Below the pieces are notes generated by a model. It was not told where the DNA came from. It did not search any database and saw only the letters and a program-made list of their open reading frames with translations. Positions 34,724 through 46,235 of a stretch of 64,000 nt of DNA are shown piece after piece. Location of the stretch: contig NC_092803.1 of assembly GCF_040954645.1 (NCBI RefSeq), forward strand, positions 125,811,461 to 125,875,460. Direction: 5' to 3'. Both the position numbers and the translations under genes were made by a program. Origin of the DNA: Diabrotica undecimpunctata (lineage: Eukaryota > Arthropoda > Insecta > Coleoptera > Chrysomelidae). The first letter of the stretch is position 1. Each line of letters begins with the position of its first letter.

Positions 34724-36600
34724 ATGAAAAGACGTCTTGATTTGAGTCATTTAACAAGTCATGACGCTTTCAATTTACTAGCAGATATTCCATCGGAGGG
34801 ATCGGATGTATCCGATTTTGATGAGAACGAGGACGAAGATTTCGACATGACTTTGAAGTCAGCTGTTTTAGATGAACAAAACGATATTTCAGACAATGAA
34901 GATGTTGTGCATGCCAGTGACTGTGGTAAAGACGAGGTATCAGTTGCTATTTTTGATGAGTTAAAATGGACCACCGACCCAAATAATGCCGCTCAACTCC
35001 GTCCTTTCTCAGAAAACGTTGGACCAAATGTTCCTGATACTATAGAGACTCCTCTTGATTTGTTTAGTGAAAACCCGTTGAATACACTTGTTTCCCAAAC
35101 TAATTTATATGTAGTCCAAGAAAATAACAAAAACAACACTCCCACAGCACTTAAAGAAATAAAGTGTTTTTTGGGAATAAACCTTTTGATGGGTGTGAAA
35201 AATTTGCCCAGTTATAGAGATTTTTGGTCTGCAAATTTTGTTATCAGGAATCAGTTAATTTCTTCATGTATGTCGCGTGACAGATGGATGGTTGCTTACT
35301 CATCTTCATATAAATGACAATTCATTACAACCTAAGAAAGGTAATGTCAACTAGGATAAACTCTACAAAGTGCGGCCATTGCTAGATTAACTTTCAACCA
35401 CCTATAAAAGCTCATTTTATCCCAGCAGGCAACAATCAATAGGCGAATCAATGATAAGATTCAAGGTACGAAGTAGTTTACGTCAATATTTTGTAGTAGT
35501 TTATGCCGATGAAGCCCATAAAAAGGGGATATAAGGTATGGGTACGTGCTGCTCAGTCAGGATATGTTTTACAATTCCAAATATACACCGGAAAAGTAAA
35601 AGATGTAAGGGAACAACAGCTCGGGGCAAGAGTAATGAAAGATCTTACAAGAGATTTAGTTGGAAAAAATTATAAAGTCTATTTCGATAACTATTTCAAT
35701 TCTGTTGCATTACAACGCGACTTGATAAAAGACAATATCTACGCGTGTGGAACAACTCGAAAAAATAGAAAAGGTGTTCCAACTGAACTTAAAACAATTA
35801 AAAAAATGAAAAGGGGTGACTCAAACTGGAGAATGAGTAAAGACGGCGTGATATCTTTGCAATAGATGGATAAAAAAACCCATTCATTTTCTAAGAAATT
35901 TTCACAAACCTGAAGAAAATGTCACTGTGAAGATGAAAGAAAAAAATGAAAAGGGGTGACTCAAACTGGAGAATGAGTAAAGACGGCGTGCTAGCTTTAC
36001 AATGGATGGATAAAAAAACCCATTCATTTTCTAAGAAATTTTCACAAACCTGAAGAAAATGTCACTGTGAAGATGAAAGAAAAGGATGGCACATCATTGG
36101 AAATTAACTGCAAACAATTAGTACAAGATTACAACAAATATATGGGCTATGTAGATAAGTCTGATATGTTAGTATTTTGATACGAATTGGATAGAAAATC
36201 CAAAAAGTGGTGGCATAGAATTTATTTCCATTTTGTTAACCTAACATTATCAAACTCATATATAATTTTCAAACAATCAACAAGTGGTAAGAGTATATCT
36301 TTGAAAGAATTTAAAATTACTGTGGCTACCGGTTTGATTGGAGCAGACCCACAAATACCTAAATTTGAAAGAAGAAGCATGGACAAACCAAGCACTAGTA
36401 ACAGGTTTAAAAAACAAGTTCCTCTAGAAATAAGAACTGACAAAGTAGCCCATATGCCTCAGCATGGAGCCAAAACACGTTGTACATACTGTAGTACCAA
36501 GGGAACTCCTCATCGTACAAGATGGCACTGTACTACATGTCAAGTAGGTTTATGTCTATCTGAAACAAAAAATTGTTTTATTCCATTTCACACCAAATAA
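34724..36600 (+). pseudogene. piggyBac C transposase, near full length
   Basis: Likely start ATG at 34,724 (MKRRLDLSHLTSHDAFNLL), followed by an acidic segment. Core: LGINLLMGVKNLPSYRDFWS; then, after frameshifts, ESMIRFK (first Asp), MPMKPIKRGYKVWVRAAQSG, KVYFDNYFNSVALQRDL (second Asp), ACGTTRKNRKGVPTEL, QDYNKYMGYVDKSDML (third Asp), RKSKKWWHRIYFHFVNLTLS. C-terminal cysteine domain: CTYCSTKGTPHRTRWHCTTC and CLSETKNCFIPFH. Breaks: frameshifts near 35,280-35,500, a TAG at 35,863, a 140-bp tandem duplication and a TGA near 36,178. All three catalytic Asp positions are still visible. Confidence 0.88.
35801..36080. repeat. Tandem duplication, 2 x 140 bp, in the piggyBac C transposase
   Basis: Copy 1 35,801-35,940, copy 2 35,941-36,080; only a few differences, clustered after GACGGCGTG. 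Copy 1 has a TAG where copy 2 keeps TGG. 140 is not a multiple of 3, so the duplication also shifts the frame. Confidence 0.92.
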
Positions 36601-36912
36601 GTTTTTCGTTTGTGGCCTAGTGGTTCCACATGGAACCACCTTTTTTTGTACTAATTACAAAAATATAATATAAAAAACTTTTGATTTGTCTATTGTTTGC
36701 CTAATATGTCCTAAAAACAAATTATTTACTAATAAATATAAACAAAAAAAAGTCCGTCCACAAAGGCTTAAGGCGTATCAACCTTTATTAATTCATTGAG
36801 ATAGACATCGTTTTTTTGGACCTTAAAAGAAACGGAACTGCAAAATTGTAAAATAAATTCTAAAATAAAGGCCAATATATTGTAAAGTATTCAATAAACT
36901 ATATATTTGTAT

Positions 36913-36965
36913 ATATCCTCATTTGTATATTTATAAACATTTTATAAATATACAAATGAGGATAT
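36913..36965. repeat. Perfect 25-bp palindrome with 3-nt loop
   Basis: Arms 36,913-36,937 and 36,941-36,965 (ATATCCTCATTTGTATAT...) are exact reverse complements around CAT. It lies just outside piggyBac C. Confidence 0.9.
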
Positions 36966-37254
36966 TATTCCACAAAACTAGAGTTCCAAAAAGATGAGTT
37001 ATGTATATGTTAGCACTAGAGAGAATGTTTTAGTTTAAAATGGCTCTTAACATGGAACCGTAAGCTTCAGGAATGACTCGCTGACTAAGCAAGTTTCAAT
37101 GCCCTGATTTTTTTTGTCAATTGGATTTTTTTCTTGTAGGTACGCTTCAATAACAATTTGACACATTTTTTGTCGCATTTTGAAGAATTTTATTTATTTC
37201 GTCTATGTCTTTATATGAAAACATACGCTACGCTCTGCATACGCTATTAAGTAG

Positions 37255-37980
37255 TAGTTTGGCCTTTCGTACATTGCAATTTTGATTTCAGTAAGCTTAT
37301 ACTTCTCGCCAGCTTCGTCAACATCAAAGTTGGCAACAATTTGTGTTTGGAGTGCCTTAAAATCATAAAAATCTTTGACATTTCTTTTACTTTAACTGGT
37401 ATTCTAAGATAGATAAATTGGTCCACAGTTTAAGTGTCTCTGTACCTGTCTCGCCATAAGAGAATGAAATGGGTCTTCTTAGTTTTGCATATGGCCGCAA
37501 ATAAGAAATTTATGGTTAATTGCCTTAATTTTGCATTACGCAAATTTAAATTTTTTTTAGGATACCTAATGCAAAATTAAACATAGCTATAACAAATCTA
37601 TTTTTATTTTGACCGCAGCAGTTGTCACTGTAAAAAGTGACCTCAATGTAGACATTGTCGTGTTTTGTGCTTAAATCCTTCAAATAATCATAGATGCATA
37701 AAAAAATTTCATTGGCCTCCTATTTCCCTCACTTTAATGCCAAAAATAGCACTTTGTTACCAAGATTATGAGAAATTATGTTGTAAAGGAGTTGATTTTA
37801 GATTTGTAGTAAAATATTGATGTTTCGCCAATTGGCAGGGCATCATGGCTTGCAAATCAAAGCAACATACAATGAAATGTTTATCTACCTTTCCTTTGTC
37901 TTTATTAATTTCCTTGCCCATTCTTATTTCTTGCATTCTTGCATTATACTGATGTTTCTTGTAATATTCGGCCATCCCTT
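37255..37980 (-). pseudogene. DUF7869-type transposase-like remnant
   Basis: Minus strand: MAEYYKKHQYNARMQEIRMG, then FIVCCFDLQAMMPCQLAKHQ (37,766-37,975), then YDYLKDLSTKHDNVYIEVTF followed by YSDNCCGQNKNRFVIAMFNF (about 37,570-37,690), and DFYDFKALQTQIV...KYKLTEIKIAMYERP (37,260-37,385). The order 'FDLQxxLP' then '(S/T)DNCxGQNxN' is what I know from insect proteins with the DUF7869 domain, thought to be RNase H-fold transposase relatives. The element at 56.3-59.6 kb shares the DNC-GQN motif but is divergent. Stops and frameshifts; no TIRs seen. Confidence 0.62.
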
Positions 37981-38779
37981 TATCTTATGGTAAATTTTTG
38001 AAAGCTTCTCAAAATTGCATTGGTTTTTCTTGAGGATGTTAAAAGAAATATTGAATTCCTAATAAAAAAATTCTTAAAAACATTTGCAAGTTTAAAAACG
38101 CTTTGCCTTCTTCTGTATAAAATTCTAACCACGAACGACGAAGAGCCAACTCCATACTATATGGCTATGAAAAACTCAGTTTCAAGATTAAAAAAAAGAT
38201 GCTTTACATTCGCATTAAAACCCTTGAATTAACGACTAATAATATAAACAGTAGGCAGCATAGAGCAATAATGTAAAGCACAAAGTTTGTATACTTATCA
38301 TACAATAACGCCTTAGCACGTAATGTATTAGCTTTGCAAATGCTCTATCATCGAAAATCTATTTCTAATCAACTTCGCATTTTAGCCATAACACAGCTTT
38401 GGGCGGTCAGCAAAGTTGAGTATCCCACACAAACCCACAATTCCAATTTGCATGACTGCCATATCCCAGGTTACGGCCCTGGAGAAGTTTTACTGAAGTC
38501 ATTTTTCTTGGATAACAAATGCAATATCGCATGTTAGAACAATCTTTAAAAATTAACGGTACTTATGATACATCTACTCTCGACCACAGTGTAATGCAAA
38601 CTGCCTTGTGGCGCGCTTGCTAATGCTGGAAGCGCCAAAACTGAAAATGGTAATAACAACATAGGCAGATTCTTAAATAACTATATTATATGACATTACT
38701 TCACAATGAAGCCCTAAAGGAACATGTTAGGCCAAAAAAATAGATTTTTCGTTTTGTTTAGGTTATGGCACTATTGAAG
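37981..38779. other. Unassigned stretch beside the DUF7869 remnant
   Basis: May hold decayed N-terminal parts of the 37.3-38.0 kb gene, but I cannot recognise any motif. Confidence 0.4.
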
Positions 38780-39000
38780 TCTGGGTGTGAAGGTCTTCTT
38801 CAGTTATCTCCAGTGTTCCCGATATTTTGCCATGTACATCCAGTTTGTTGTAATCCCCTTTATATCATTCTTCCACCGTGTGAAAGGTCTTCTATCTCTA
38901 TACAAGCACGAAAAAAAAATTGTTTGATCATAGGGCATTAGGACAACGAATGTAGAGATTGTATGTATGAGACTTGTATGTCTGAGAGAATAACATGTAA
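38780..39000 (-). pseudogene. LINE RT C-terminal fragment
   Basis: Minus strand: RDRRPFTRWKNDIKGITTNW followed by MYMAKYREHWR. This matches the end of RTE-like RT ORFs ('RGRPxTRWxDDIKRxxxNWMxxAQDRExWR'). It is cut at 39,000 by the start of the tandem array. Confidence 0.7.
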
Positions 39001-39214
39001 CCGCATGTGATAGACCCGTAAGCACTATGGGAAGTCTTTTCTGTACATAGATGGTCTGGGAAAATATTTCAACGATATGATTACAAGATTTAAAAGCAGG
39101 TTCATATATTAAAGAAAATCAATAGTCAACATAATACATTCTTAACGGCATAAATTAAAACAATTTATTCTAAAAAATAACAATTTTACAATTTTAATTA
39201 ATTCTATTTTAAAT

Positions 39215-40162
39215 TAAATTTTCGAAAAGTCCACACATTCAGCCAAGAAGTAGCGCAATCCATTGTATCATTGCCTTCGGGTGTTATGCTTTGAAAGGTC
39301 TGAATAATTTTCTGACGTAATTCGTCTAAATTTCCATTCACATTTCAGCACATTCATGCTCATGTCGGTAAATCTGTTGCTTCACAAAACCCCATATGAA
39401 AAAGTCCAAAGGTGCAAGATCAGCAGAGCGAGGTGGTATTTTTATGGTACCTTGTGTACTAATACCTCTATCTGAAAACGTAATGTTTAAAAGATCTAAA
39501 ACCTCCAATGCATTGTGAGCTGGACAGCCGTCTTGCTGCAACTAAATTTTGAAACGTGCTTATATTGAAAAATGGTCAATTACGTTGTCACCTAAAATAT
39601 TAGCCCAGACGTTGATTTTTGACGGAATTGTGTTTTGTAATGAACACTTATGTGCCTATTTTCTGTAGAGTACCCTACGGTAAAAAATGGATTGTCATGG
39701 CCAGTAAAATAAAAAAAAACTCATCTGTAAACAATGCAATCTTCGTCACGATTAGTGAGTTCCATTATGTCCTCACAAAACACCATTCGTCGTTCATAAT
39801 CATCAGTGAAAATTTTCTGAGTTTTTTGGAATTTGTAGCAATGGTACGTGTTTCTTTTTAAAATATTATGTACAGTTCTAGCACTAATACTGCAGTTTCA
39901 CGCTGTTCCCGTTCTTCATTAATTGCATAAGCTGGTTGATTTTCATCTTCATCACTATCCGTGCAGTTTCTAACATTCTTGTTAAAATCAGTTTTTTCAA
40001 ATTTAAAAATAATGTTGTAAATCGGAGATTTTGTTTGTACAGGTTCTTCGAATTAAAATAAAAACCTACCGATTATATCGTCGGCATTACTTCCAGAATA
40101 ATGCCATTTTTGAATTTTGAATGATTGATTTGAATTTTATGTTCAGTTGTAAAGGTTGCCAT
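39215..40162 (-). pseudogene. Mariner-type transposase, array copy 1
   Basis: About 316 codons, the usual size for mariner-like transposases. N-terminus MATFTTEHKIQINHSKF (ATG at 40,162), then a helix-turn-helix like piece (RRIAEATNIPKSTVHNILKR), a frame change in a T-run beside TDEFFF (first catalytic Asp), MQQDGCPAHNALEVLDLLNI (second Asp) and PPRSADLAPLDFFIWGFVKQ (third Asp, about 36 residues after the second). The end reads AECVDFSKI. Frameshifts and stops disrupt it. It belongs to the same broad superfamily as the 12.5-21.9 kb element. Confidence 0.78.
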
Positions 40163-40710
40163 TTTCCTAAAAATATCAATTTCTTTATTCTGTTTCTTTG
40201 CGAACAAAACCAGAATTATTACTAATGAAAAAATAAAGGTATATTTGACATTTTCATTATCAAAACTGAATGTCACTTTGACAATACTAGAATTTAATCT
40301 AATGGGTGTTAAAAACAAGCTCGTATGCGTAAACTTTTCGCACTAATTATGCATGCTATATGCAGTTTTCAGATTACCACAACTGTATATCTGAAATCTA
40401 AGATGCTACTCCATTATGCCTTTAATTTATTTAGCGTCATTCATTCTCGCCTTTATTATTTTATTTAATGCATTTATCTTAAAAATACTATATATACCGC
40501 ATGTGATAGACCCGTAAGCACTATGGGAAGTCTTTTCTGTACATAGATGGTCTGGGAAAATATTTCAACGATATGATTACAAGATTTAAAAGCAGGTTCA
40601 TATATTAAAGAAAATCAATAGTCAACATAATACATTCTTAACGGCATAAATTAAAACAATTTATTCTAAAAAATAACAATTTTACAATTTTAATTAATTC
40701 TATTTTAAAT

Positions 40711-41658
40711 TAAATTTTCGAAAAGTCCACACATTCAGCCAAGAAGTAGCGCAATCCATTGTATCATTGCCTTCGGGTGTTATGCTTTGAAAGGTCTGAA
40801 TAATTTTCTGACGTAATTCGTCTAAATTTCCATTCACATTTCAGCACATTCATGCTCATGTCGGTAAATCTGTTGCTTCACAAAACCCCATATGAAAAAG
40901 TCCAAAGGTGCAAGATCAGCAGAGCGAGGTGGTATTTTTATGGTACCTTGTGTACTAATACCTCTATCTGAAAACGTAATGTTTAAAAGATCTAAAACCT
41001 CCAATGCATTGTGAGCTGGACAGCCGTCTTGCTGCAACTAAATTTTGAAACGTGCTTATATTGAAAAATGGTCAATTACGTTGTCACCTAAAATATTAGC
41101 CCAGACGTTGATTTTTGACGGAATTGTGTTTTGTAATGAACACTTATGTGCCTATTTTCTGTAGAGTACCCTACGGTAAAAAATGGATTGTCATGGCCAG
41201 TAAAATAAAAAAAAACTCATCTGTAAACAATGCAATCTTCGTCACGATTAGTGAGTTCCATTATGTCCTCACAAAACACCATTCGTCGTTCATAATCATC
41301 AGTGAAAATTTTCTGAGTTTTTTGGAATTTGTAGCAATGGTACGTGTTTCTTTTTAAAATATTATGTACAGTTCTAGCACTAATACTGCAGTTTCACGCT
41401 GTTCCCGTTCTTCATTAATTGCATAAGCTGGTTGATTTTCATCTTCATCACTATCCGTGCAGTTTCTAACATTCTTGTTAAAATCAGTTTTTTCAAATTT
41501 AAAAATAATGTTGTAAATCGGAGATTTTGTTTGTACAGGTTCTTCGAATTAAAATAAAAACCTACCGATTATATCGTCGGCATTACTTCCAGAATAATGC
41601 CATTTTTGAATTTTGAATGATTGATTTGAATTTTATGTTCAGTTGTAAAGGTTGCCAT
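40711..41658 (-). pseudogene. Mariner-type transposase, array copy 2
   Basis: Same sequence as copy 1, displaced by 1,496 bp, with the same frameshifts and stops, so the breaks predate the amplification. Confidence 0.78.
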
Positions 41659-42206
41659 TTTCCTAAAAATATCAATTTCTTTATTCTGTTTCTTTGCGAA
41701 CAAAACCAGAATTATTACTAATGAAAAAATAAAGGTATATTTGACATTTTCATTATCAAAACTGAATGTCACTTTGACAATACTAGAATTTAATCTAATG
41801 GGTGTTAAAAACAAGCTCGTATGCGTAAACTTTTCGCACTAATTATGCATGCTATATGCAGTTTTCAGATTACCACAACTGTATATCTGAAATCTAAGAT
41901 GCTACTCCATTATGCCTTTAATTTATTTAGCGTCATTCATTCTCGCCTTTATTATTTTATTTAATGCATTTATCTTAAAAATACTATATATACCGCATGT
42001 GATAGACCCGTAAGCACTATGGGAAGTCTTTTCTGTACATAGATGGTCTGGGAAAATATTTCAACGATATGATTACAAGATTTAAAAGCAGGTTCATATA
42101 TTAAAGAAAATCAATAGTCAACATAATACATTCTTAACGGCATAAATTAAAACAATTTATTCTAAAAAATAACAATTTTACAATTTTAATTAATTCTATT
42201 TTAAAT

Positions 42207-43154
42207 TAAATTTTCGAAAAGTCCACACATTCAGCCAAGAAGTAGCGCAATCCATTGTATCATTGCCTTCGGGTGTTATGCTTTGAAAGGTCTGAATAAT
42301 TTTCTGACGTAATTCGTCTAAATTTCCATTCACATTTCAGCACATTCATGCTCATGTCGGTAAATCTGTTGCTTCACAAAACCCCATATGAAAAAGTCCA
42401 AAGGTGCAAGATCAGCAGAGCGAGGTGGTATTTTTATGGTACCTTGTGTACTAATACCTCTATCTGAAAACGTAATGTTTAAAAGATCTAAAACCTCCAA
42501 TGCATTGTGAGCTGGACAGCCGTCTTGCTGCAACTAAATTTTGAAACGTGCTTATATTGAAAAATGGTCAATTACGTTGTCACCTAAAATATTAGCCCAG
42601 ACGTTGATTTTTGACGGAATTGTGTTTTGTAATGAACACTTATGTGCCTATTTTCTGTAGAGTACCCTACGGTAAAAAATGGATTGTCATGGCCAGTAAA
42701 ATAAAAAAAAACTCATCTGTAAACAATGCAATCTTCGTCACGATTAGTGAGTTCCATTATGTCCTCACAAAACACCATTCGTCGTTCATAATCATCAGTG
42801 AAAATTTTCTGAGTTTTTTGGAATTTGTAGCAATGGTACGTGTTTCTTTTTAAAATATTATGTACAGTTCTAGCACTAATACTGCAGTTTCACGCTGTTC
42901 CCGTTCTTCATTAATTGCATAAGCTGGTTGATTTTCATCTTCATCACTATCCGTGCAGTTTCTAACATTCTTGTTAAAATCAGTTTTTTCAAATTTAAAA
43001 ATAATGTTGTAAATCGGAGATTTTGTTTGTACAGGTTCTTCGAATTAAAATAAAAACCTACCGATTATATCGTCGGCATTACTTCCAGAATAATGCCATT
43101 TTTGAATTTTGAATGATTGATTTGAATTTTATGTTCAGTTGTAAAGGTTGCCAT
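42207..43154 (-). pseudogene. Mariner-type transposase, array copy 3
   Basis: Same as copies 1 and 2. The one difference I see (Ile to Phe in a minus-strand open stretch, base about 43,277) lies upstream of the transposase ATG. Confidence 0.78.
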
Positions 43155-43480
43155 TTTCCTAAAAATATCAATTTCTTTATTCTGTTTCTTTGCGAACAAA
43201 ACCAGAATTATTACTAATGAAAAAATAAAGGTATATTTGACATTTTCATTATCAAAACTGAATGTCACTTTGACAAAACTAGAATTTAATCTAATGGGTG
43301 TTAAAAACAAGCTCGTATGCGTAAACTTTTCGCACTAATTATGCATGCTATATGCAGTTTTCAGATTACCACAACTGTATATCTGAAATCTAAGATGCTA
43401 CTCCATTATGCCTTTAATTTATTTAGCGTCATTCATTCTCGCCTTTATTATTTTATTTAATGCATTTATCTTAAAAATAC

Positions 43481-44117
43481 ATATTTAACGTACTTTTAAA
43501 ACTGTTACTTATTTAATTGGATCTTTATAATCTGATAATATTTTCCGGACAACGTGATTTATCGTCGCAAAAAGGCTAACAGCACCAGTGAACTGTGATC
43601 CTCCATTATATTTTCTTCGTCCTAATGACAAAATCGGACGTGTTATCCAAATAGAGCACACACCACAGAAAAACAAACAACGATAGATATACTTTCATAC
43701 ATCATTGTCATCCACTCTTTTGTTGGAATAAACTGTACTTCGTGCAGGATTGGATTTTTGATCCCAAGTAAAGAAAAAACAGAAAATGTTTTTTTAAGTT
43801 TAAATAAGTAAGCAAATATATCAAAGAGAAAATTTTATTTAAAATAGGTTTATGAAAAATAAAATGATTAATATCAATGGATGATAAAGCTCTGATAAAG
43901 GTGTTCGTTTCAAAATTTTATTTTTTTTTAATTTTTGTTGGGAATAAGCCACAATTTAACTTTAAAATAAGTTTATTTTGACGTCTCGTTCTCAAAATAC
44001 AAAACATTAATAAATTAAATAAATTTTGTTTTTATTACTTAGTAAAAAAATCTTCTAATAATTTAATTGTATCTGCGTCATTCATATTGAGAATTCTGAC
44101 ATATATTATACATTTTA
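43481..44117. other. Unassigned AT-rich stretch
   Basis: No gene or repeat recognised. Confidence 0.45.
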
Positions 44118-44262
44118 AAGTTCTTCTTTAAAGTTCTGCACTACTGCATTCAAACCATTCCCTTAAGTTCTTAAGCCAGGATATTCTTTGTCTTCCCACA
44201 TTTCGCTTTCCTCGGATTTTACCTTGCATAATAAGTTGTAAAGTAGGTGACGTTAAAATTAT
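44118..44262 (-). pseudogene. RTE-like LINE tail fragment
   Basis: Minus strand: PTLQLIMQGKIRGKRNVGRQ, RISWLKNLREWFECSSAEL. This is the 'GKRxxGRxRISWLKNLRxWF' tail of the GAA-tailed RTE family also seen at 10.0-10.7 kb. TTCTTC at 44,123-44,128 may be the tail. Confidence 0.68.
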
Positions 44263-44549
44263 ATTGTTAATATTTTTGAGTTGCGTTCCTGGGACGAGTT
44301 TATTGGTTCATTCGATTACATGAAATTAACTTATAATAATTTGTGAATACCCTTCAGAAAAACCATAGTATGTGATTCGTATTTAAAAGTACAACCGCAT
44401 GCAATGATGAGAGTAAAATTCACATGTTAGTGATTTGATAGTTAATGATAAGGAAAAAACTTCCATAAATATTGTTGCTAATACTGGAGATAAAGCAGAC
44501 CGATTACCAGAGCAAAATTTTGTTTTTCATTTATTATTTAGTTTAAAAT

Positions 44550-44920
44550 AGGTATTATCCGTACATAATTTCAATAACTTTATGATGGCTGATACATTTA
44601 GTCTTTTTCTAGTTGTCTTTGCATCATCATTTTCTAATTGTGTTTTGTCTTATTTTTAAAAGTCTTATCTAATGGCACATTTGTAAATAAACTATTTATG
44701 TCAAAACGTACTAAAATATTATTTGAATTAATTCAATATTCCACAAGTTATTTGTGTATTCTTTACAAATGTGAGATTATTATTTGCAAATGATTGTATA
44801 ATATTAAAATTAAAATTTTGACAGTTCACAACAAAGGGAATTTATGGTACCTACTACAGATAGGTTTTTTTGGTGTATTCGCTTTATGAATGTAGTACTT
44901 CTAACCCATACAATTTTTTA
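44550..44920 (-). pseudogene. Penelope-like RT piece
   Basis: Minus strand in shifting frames: FIKRIHQKNLSVVGTINSLC, then ELSKF, HICKEYTNN, and a decayed VRFDINSLFTNVPLDKT block. 'LPKIHK...RPI-S...LSKFL...FDV-SLFTNVP' is the Penelope RT N-terminal core. Upstream parts lie at 47,250-47,550. Confidence 0.62.
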
Positions 44921-44967
44921 ATTTAAAAATGCTTATTTGAAATTAATAAATACACCCAAAAAATACA

Positions 44968-45720
44968 ATTGATGTGGATCAAAGCACATTCAGGACTTAC
45001 ATGTAATGAACACGTAGACCAGTTATCTAAAAATTCCATCTTTCATGAAACACTAACCAACTATCAGCCTTGCATTATACATGCTTTTGCTTGTTCAAGA
45101 ACTGAACAAATGAACAACTGGAAAGCACACTGGGAAAAGTACTGTAGTATTTCAACAACACAATATAGTTTGATACAAAAAAATATTCCAAAAAAACCTT
45201 GGTATAAGAATTTCATCCTCCCCGCAAATATATAACTACCATCAGTAGACTTAGATTTGGAAATGCATGTTATCCTGCACATTTATTTAAAATAAATATA
45301 TTAGATTTCGATATTTGTCAAGAATGTCAGATTAAAAGTGACTTAAACCACATATTTTTTGAATGTCAAAAGTATAAACAACCCACCAACAACCTAATTA
45401 AAAGAATGATGGACAAGAACATCCCACTTCCTGTTAATATTCTTTTTCTACTATTACTTAATGAAAAGAAAATGTTTGACTGCTTGATAACCTTTTTGTC
45501 TAATAGTAAAGTATGCCTGTAATTAGATTTGTAACCTATGTTTAGAAAAAAAATTAATTAAAAAAAATTAAAAAAAAAAGATTAAAAAAAGGAATATAAA
45601 AAAAATACTTAAAAACAATAGATTTGAAAGAAAAATTAAAAAATAAATAAATAAAAAAAAGGATTATAAAAAATATATTAAAAAAAAATAAAAAAATAGT
45701 AAAACAATCACTAAAAGGAT
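44968..45720 (+). pseudogene. I-group LINE 3' end: RNase H tail, zinc motif and A-rich tail
   Basis: Plus strand: MWIKAHSGLTCNEHVDQLSK (end of RNase H), NNWKAHWEKYCSISTTQYSL, KKPWYKNFILPANI; next frame ISRLRFGNACYPAHLFKINI, CQECQIKSDLNHIFFECQKY, FLLLLNEKKMFDCLITFLS. The CxxC-x(n)-H-x-x-x-x-C arrangement is the C-terminal zinc motif of I-type LINE proteins. The 3' part (45,545-45,715) is A-rich with TTAAAAAA repeats. It sits inside the Penelope remnant and is related to 8,862-9,345. Confidence 0.78.
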
Positions 45721-46235
45721 CTAAACCTCCGAGGTGTTGAATCGGGTCTATGTCCTAACGTAGTGAAAAAAATATATATTACCATAGTTGTATTTATTAA
45801 CATATCAAACTTTATTCGCTGTATTGGCATATCAACAACCAGATCGAATTGATTGGCCATATTCAATTTTAACACCACAACTTAGTCAGGACATACAGCC
45901 ACGTGTGACTGCAGCTCTCCAGAAGCCACAACTTCTAATTGGAGGACCTAACAGCTAGAACACACAAGCAGCCCATCGAAGCAATAAGTAGCACTTATTA
46001 ACTGTTAAGCTTTGGCAGGGTTAATTATTGTTTTTTTATTCTTTTAAATAAATATGTTTGGTTAAAATTTGTCTTATTTGCTATCAGCTGAGAACTCAGG
46101 TTCAATCCCTAGTTTAAGACAATACGAACTCACCCTTAAGATACTGAGCTAGGCAAGGTATAGACGATAAGCTCCCATGGTTGATTGAGGTATTATTTTT
46201 AGAATAGTACTTCAATTCTCTTTGGTAGTCTTATC
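45721..46235. other. Unassigned stretch
   Basis: No gene recognised. GGTTCAATCCC at 46,099 resembles a pol III B box but has no convincing A box upstream. Confidence 0.4.

Larger units (their letters stand above)
33995..36771 (+). mobile_element. piggyBac element C
   Basis: TTAA at 33,995-33,998 and 36,768-36,771. Left end TTAACCCTTTCAGGCTTAG; right end (reverse complement) TTAAGCCTTTGTGGACGG, so only a short terminal match. Each end also has a subterminal palindrome: GTGGCTCCACGGTGGAGCCAC (34,013-34,033) and GTGGTTCCACATGGAACCAC (36,620-36,639), related to each other. About 2.8 kb, including a 289-bp RTE insertion in the 5' leader. Confidence 0.8.
39001..43480. repeat. Head-to-tail triplication of a 1,496-bp unit
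   Basis: Unit starts (CCGCATGTGATAGACCCG) at 39,001, 40,497 and 41,993; period exactly 1,496 bp. Copy 3 ends at about 43,480, 8 bp short. The three copies look identical except for one T-to-A change seen in copy 3 (about 43,277). Each unit contains one mariner-type transposase pseudogene on the minus strand. No TIRs or TA duplication separate the copies. Either recent tandem amplification (unequal exchange or replication slippage) or an assembly artefact. Confidence 0.93.

Noticed and set aside
39001..43480. Regularly spaced repeats as a possible CRISPR-like or satellite array
   Set aside because: The unit is 1.5 kb with a transposase pseudogene inside; this is a tandem duplication in a eukaryotic genome, not CRISPR.
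46099..46109. GGTTCAATCCC as a tRNA or SINE B box
   Set aside because: No plausible A box at the right distance upstream and no tRNA-like fold.
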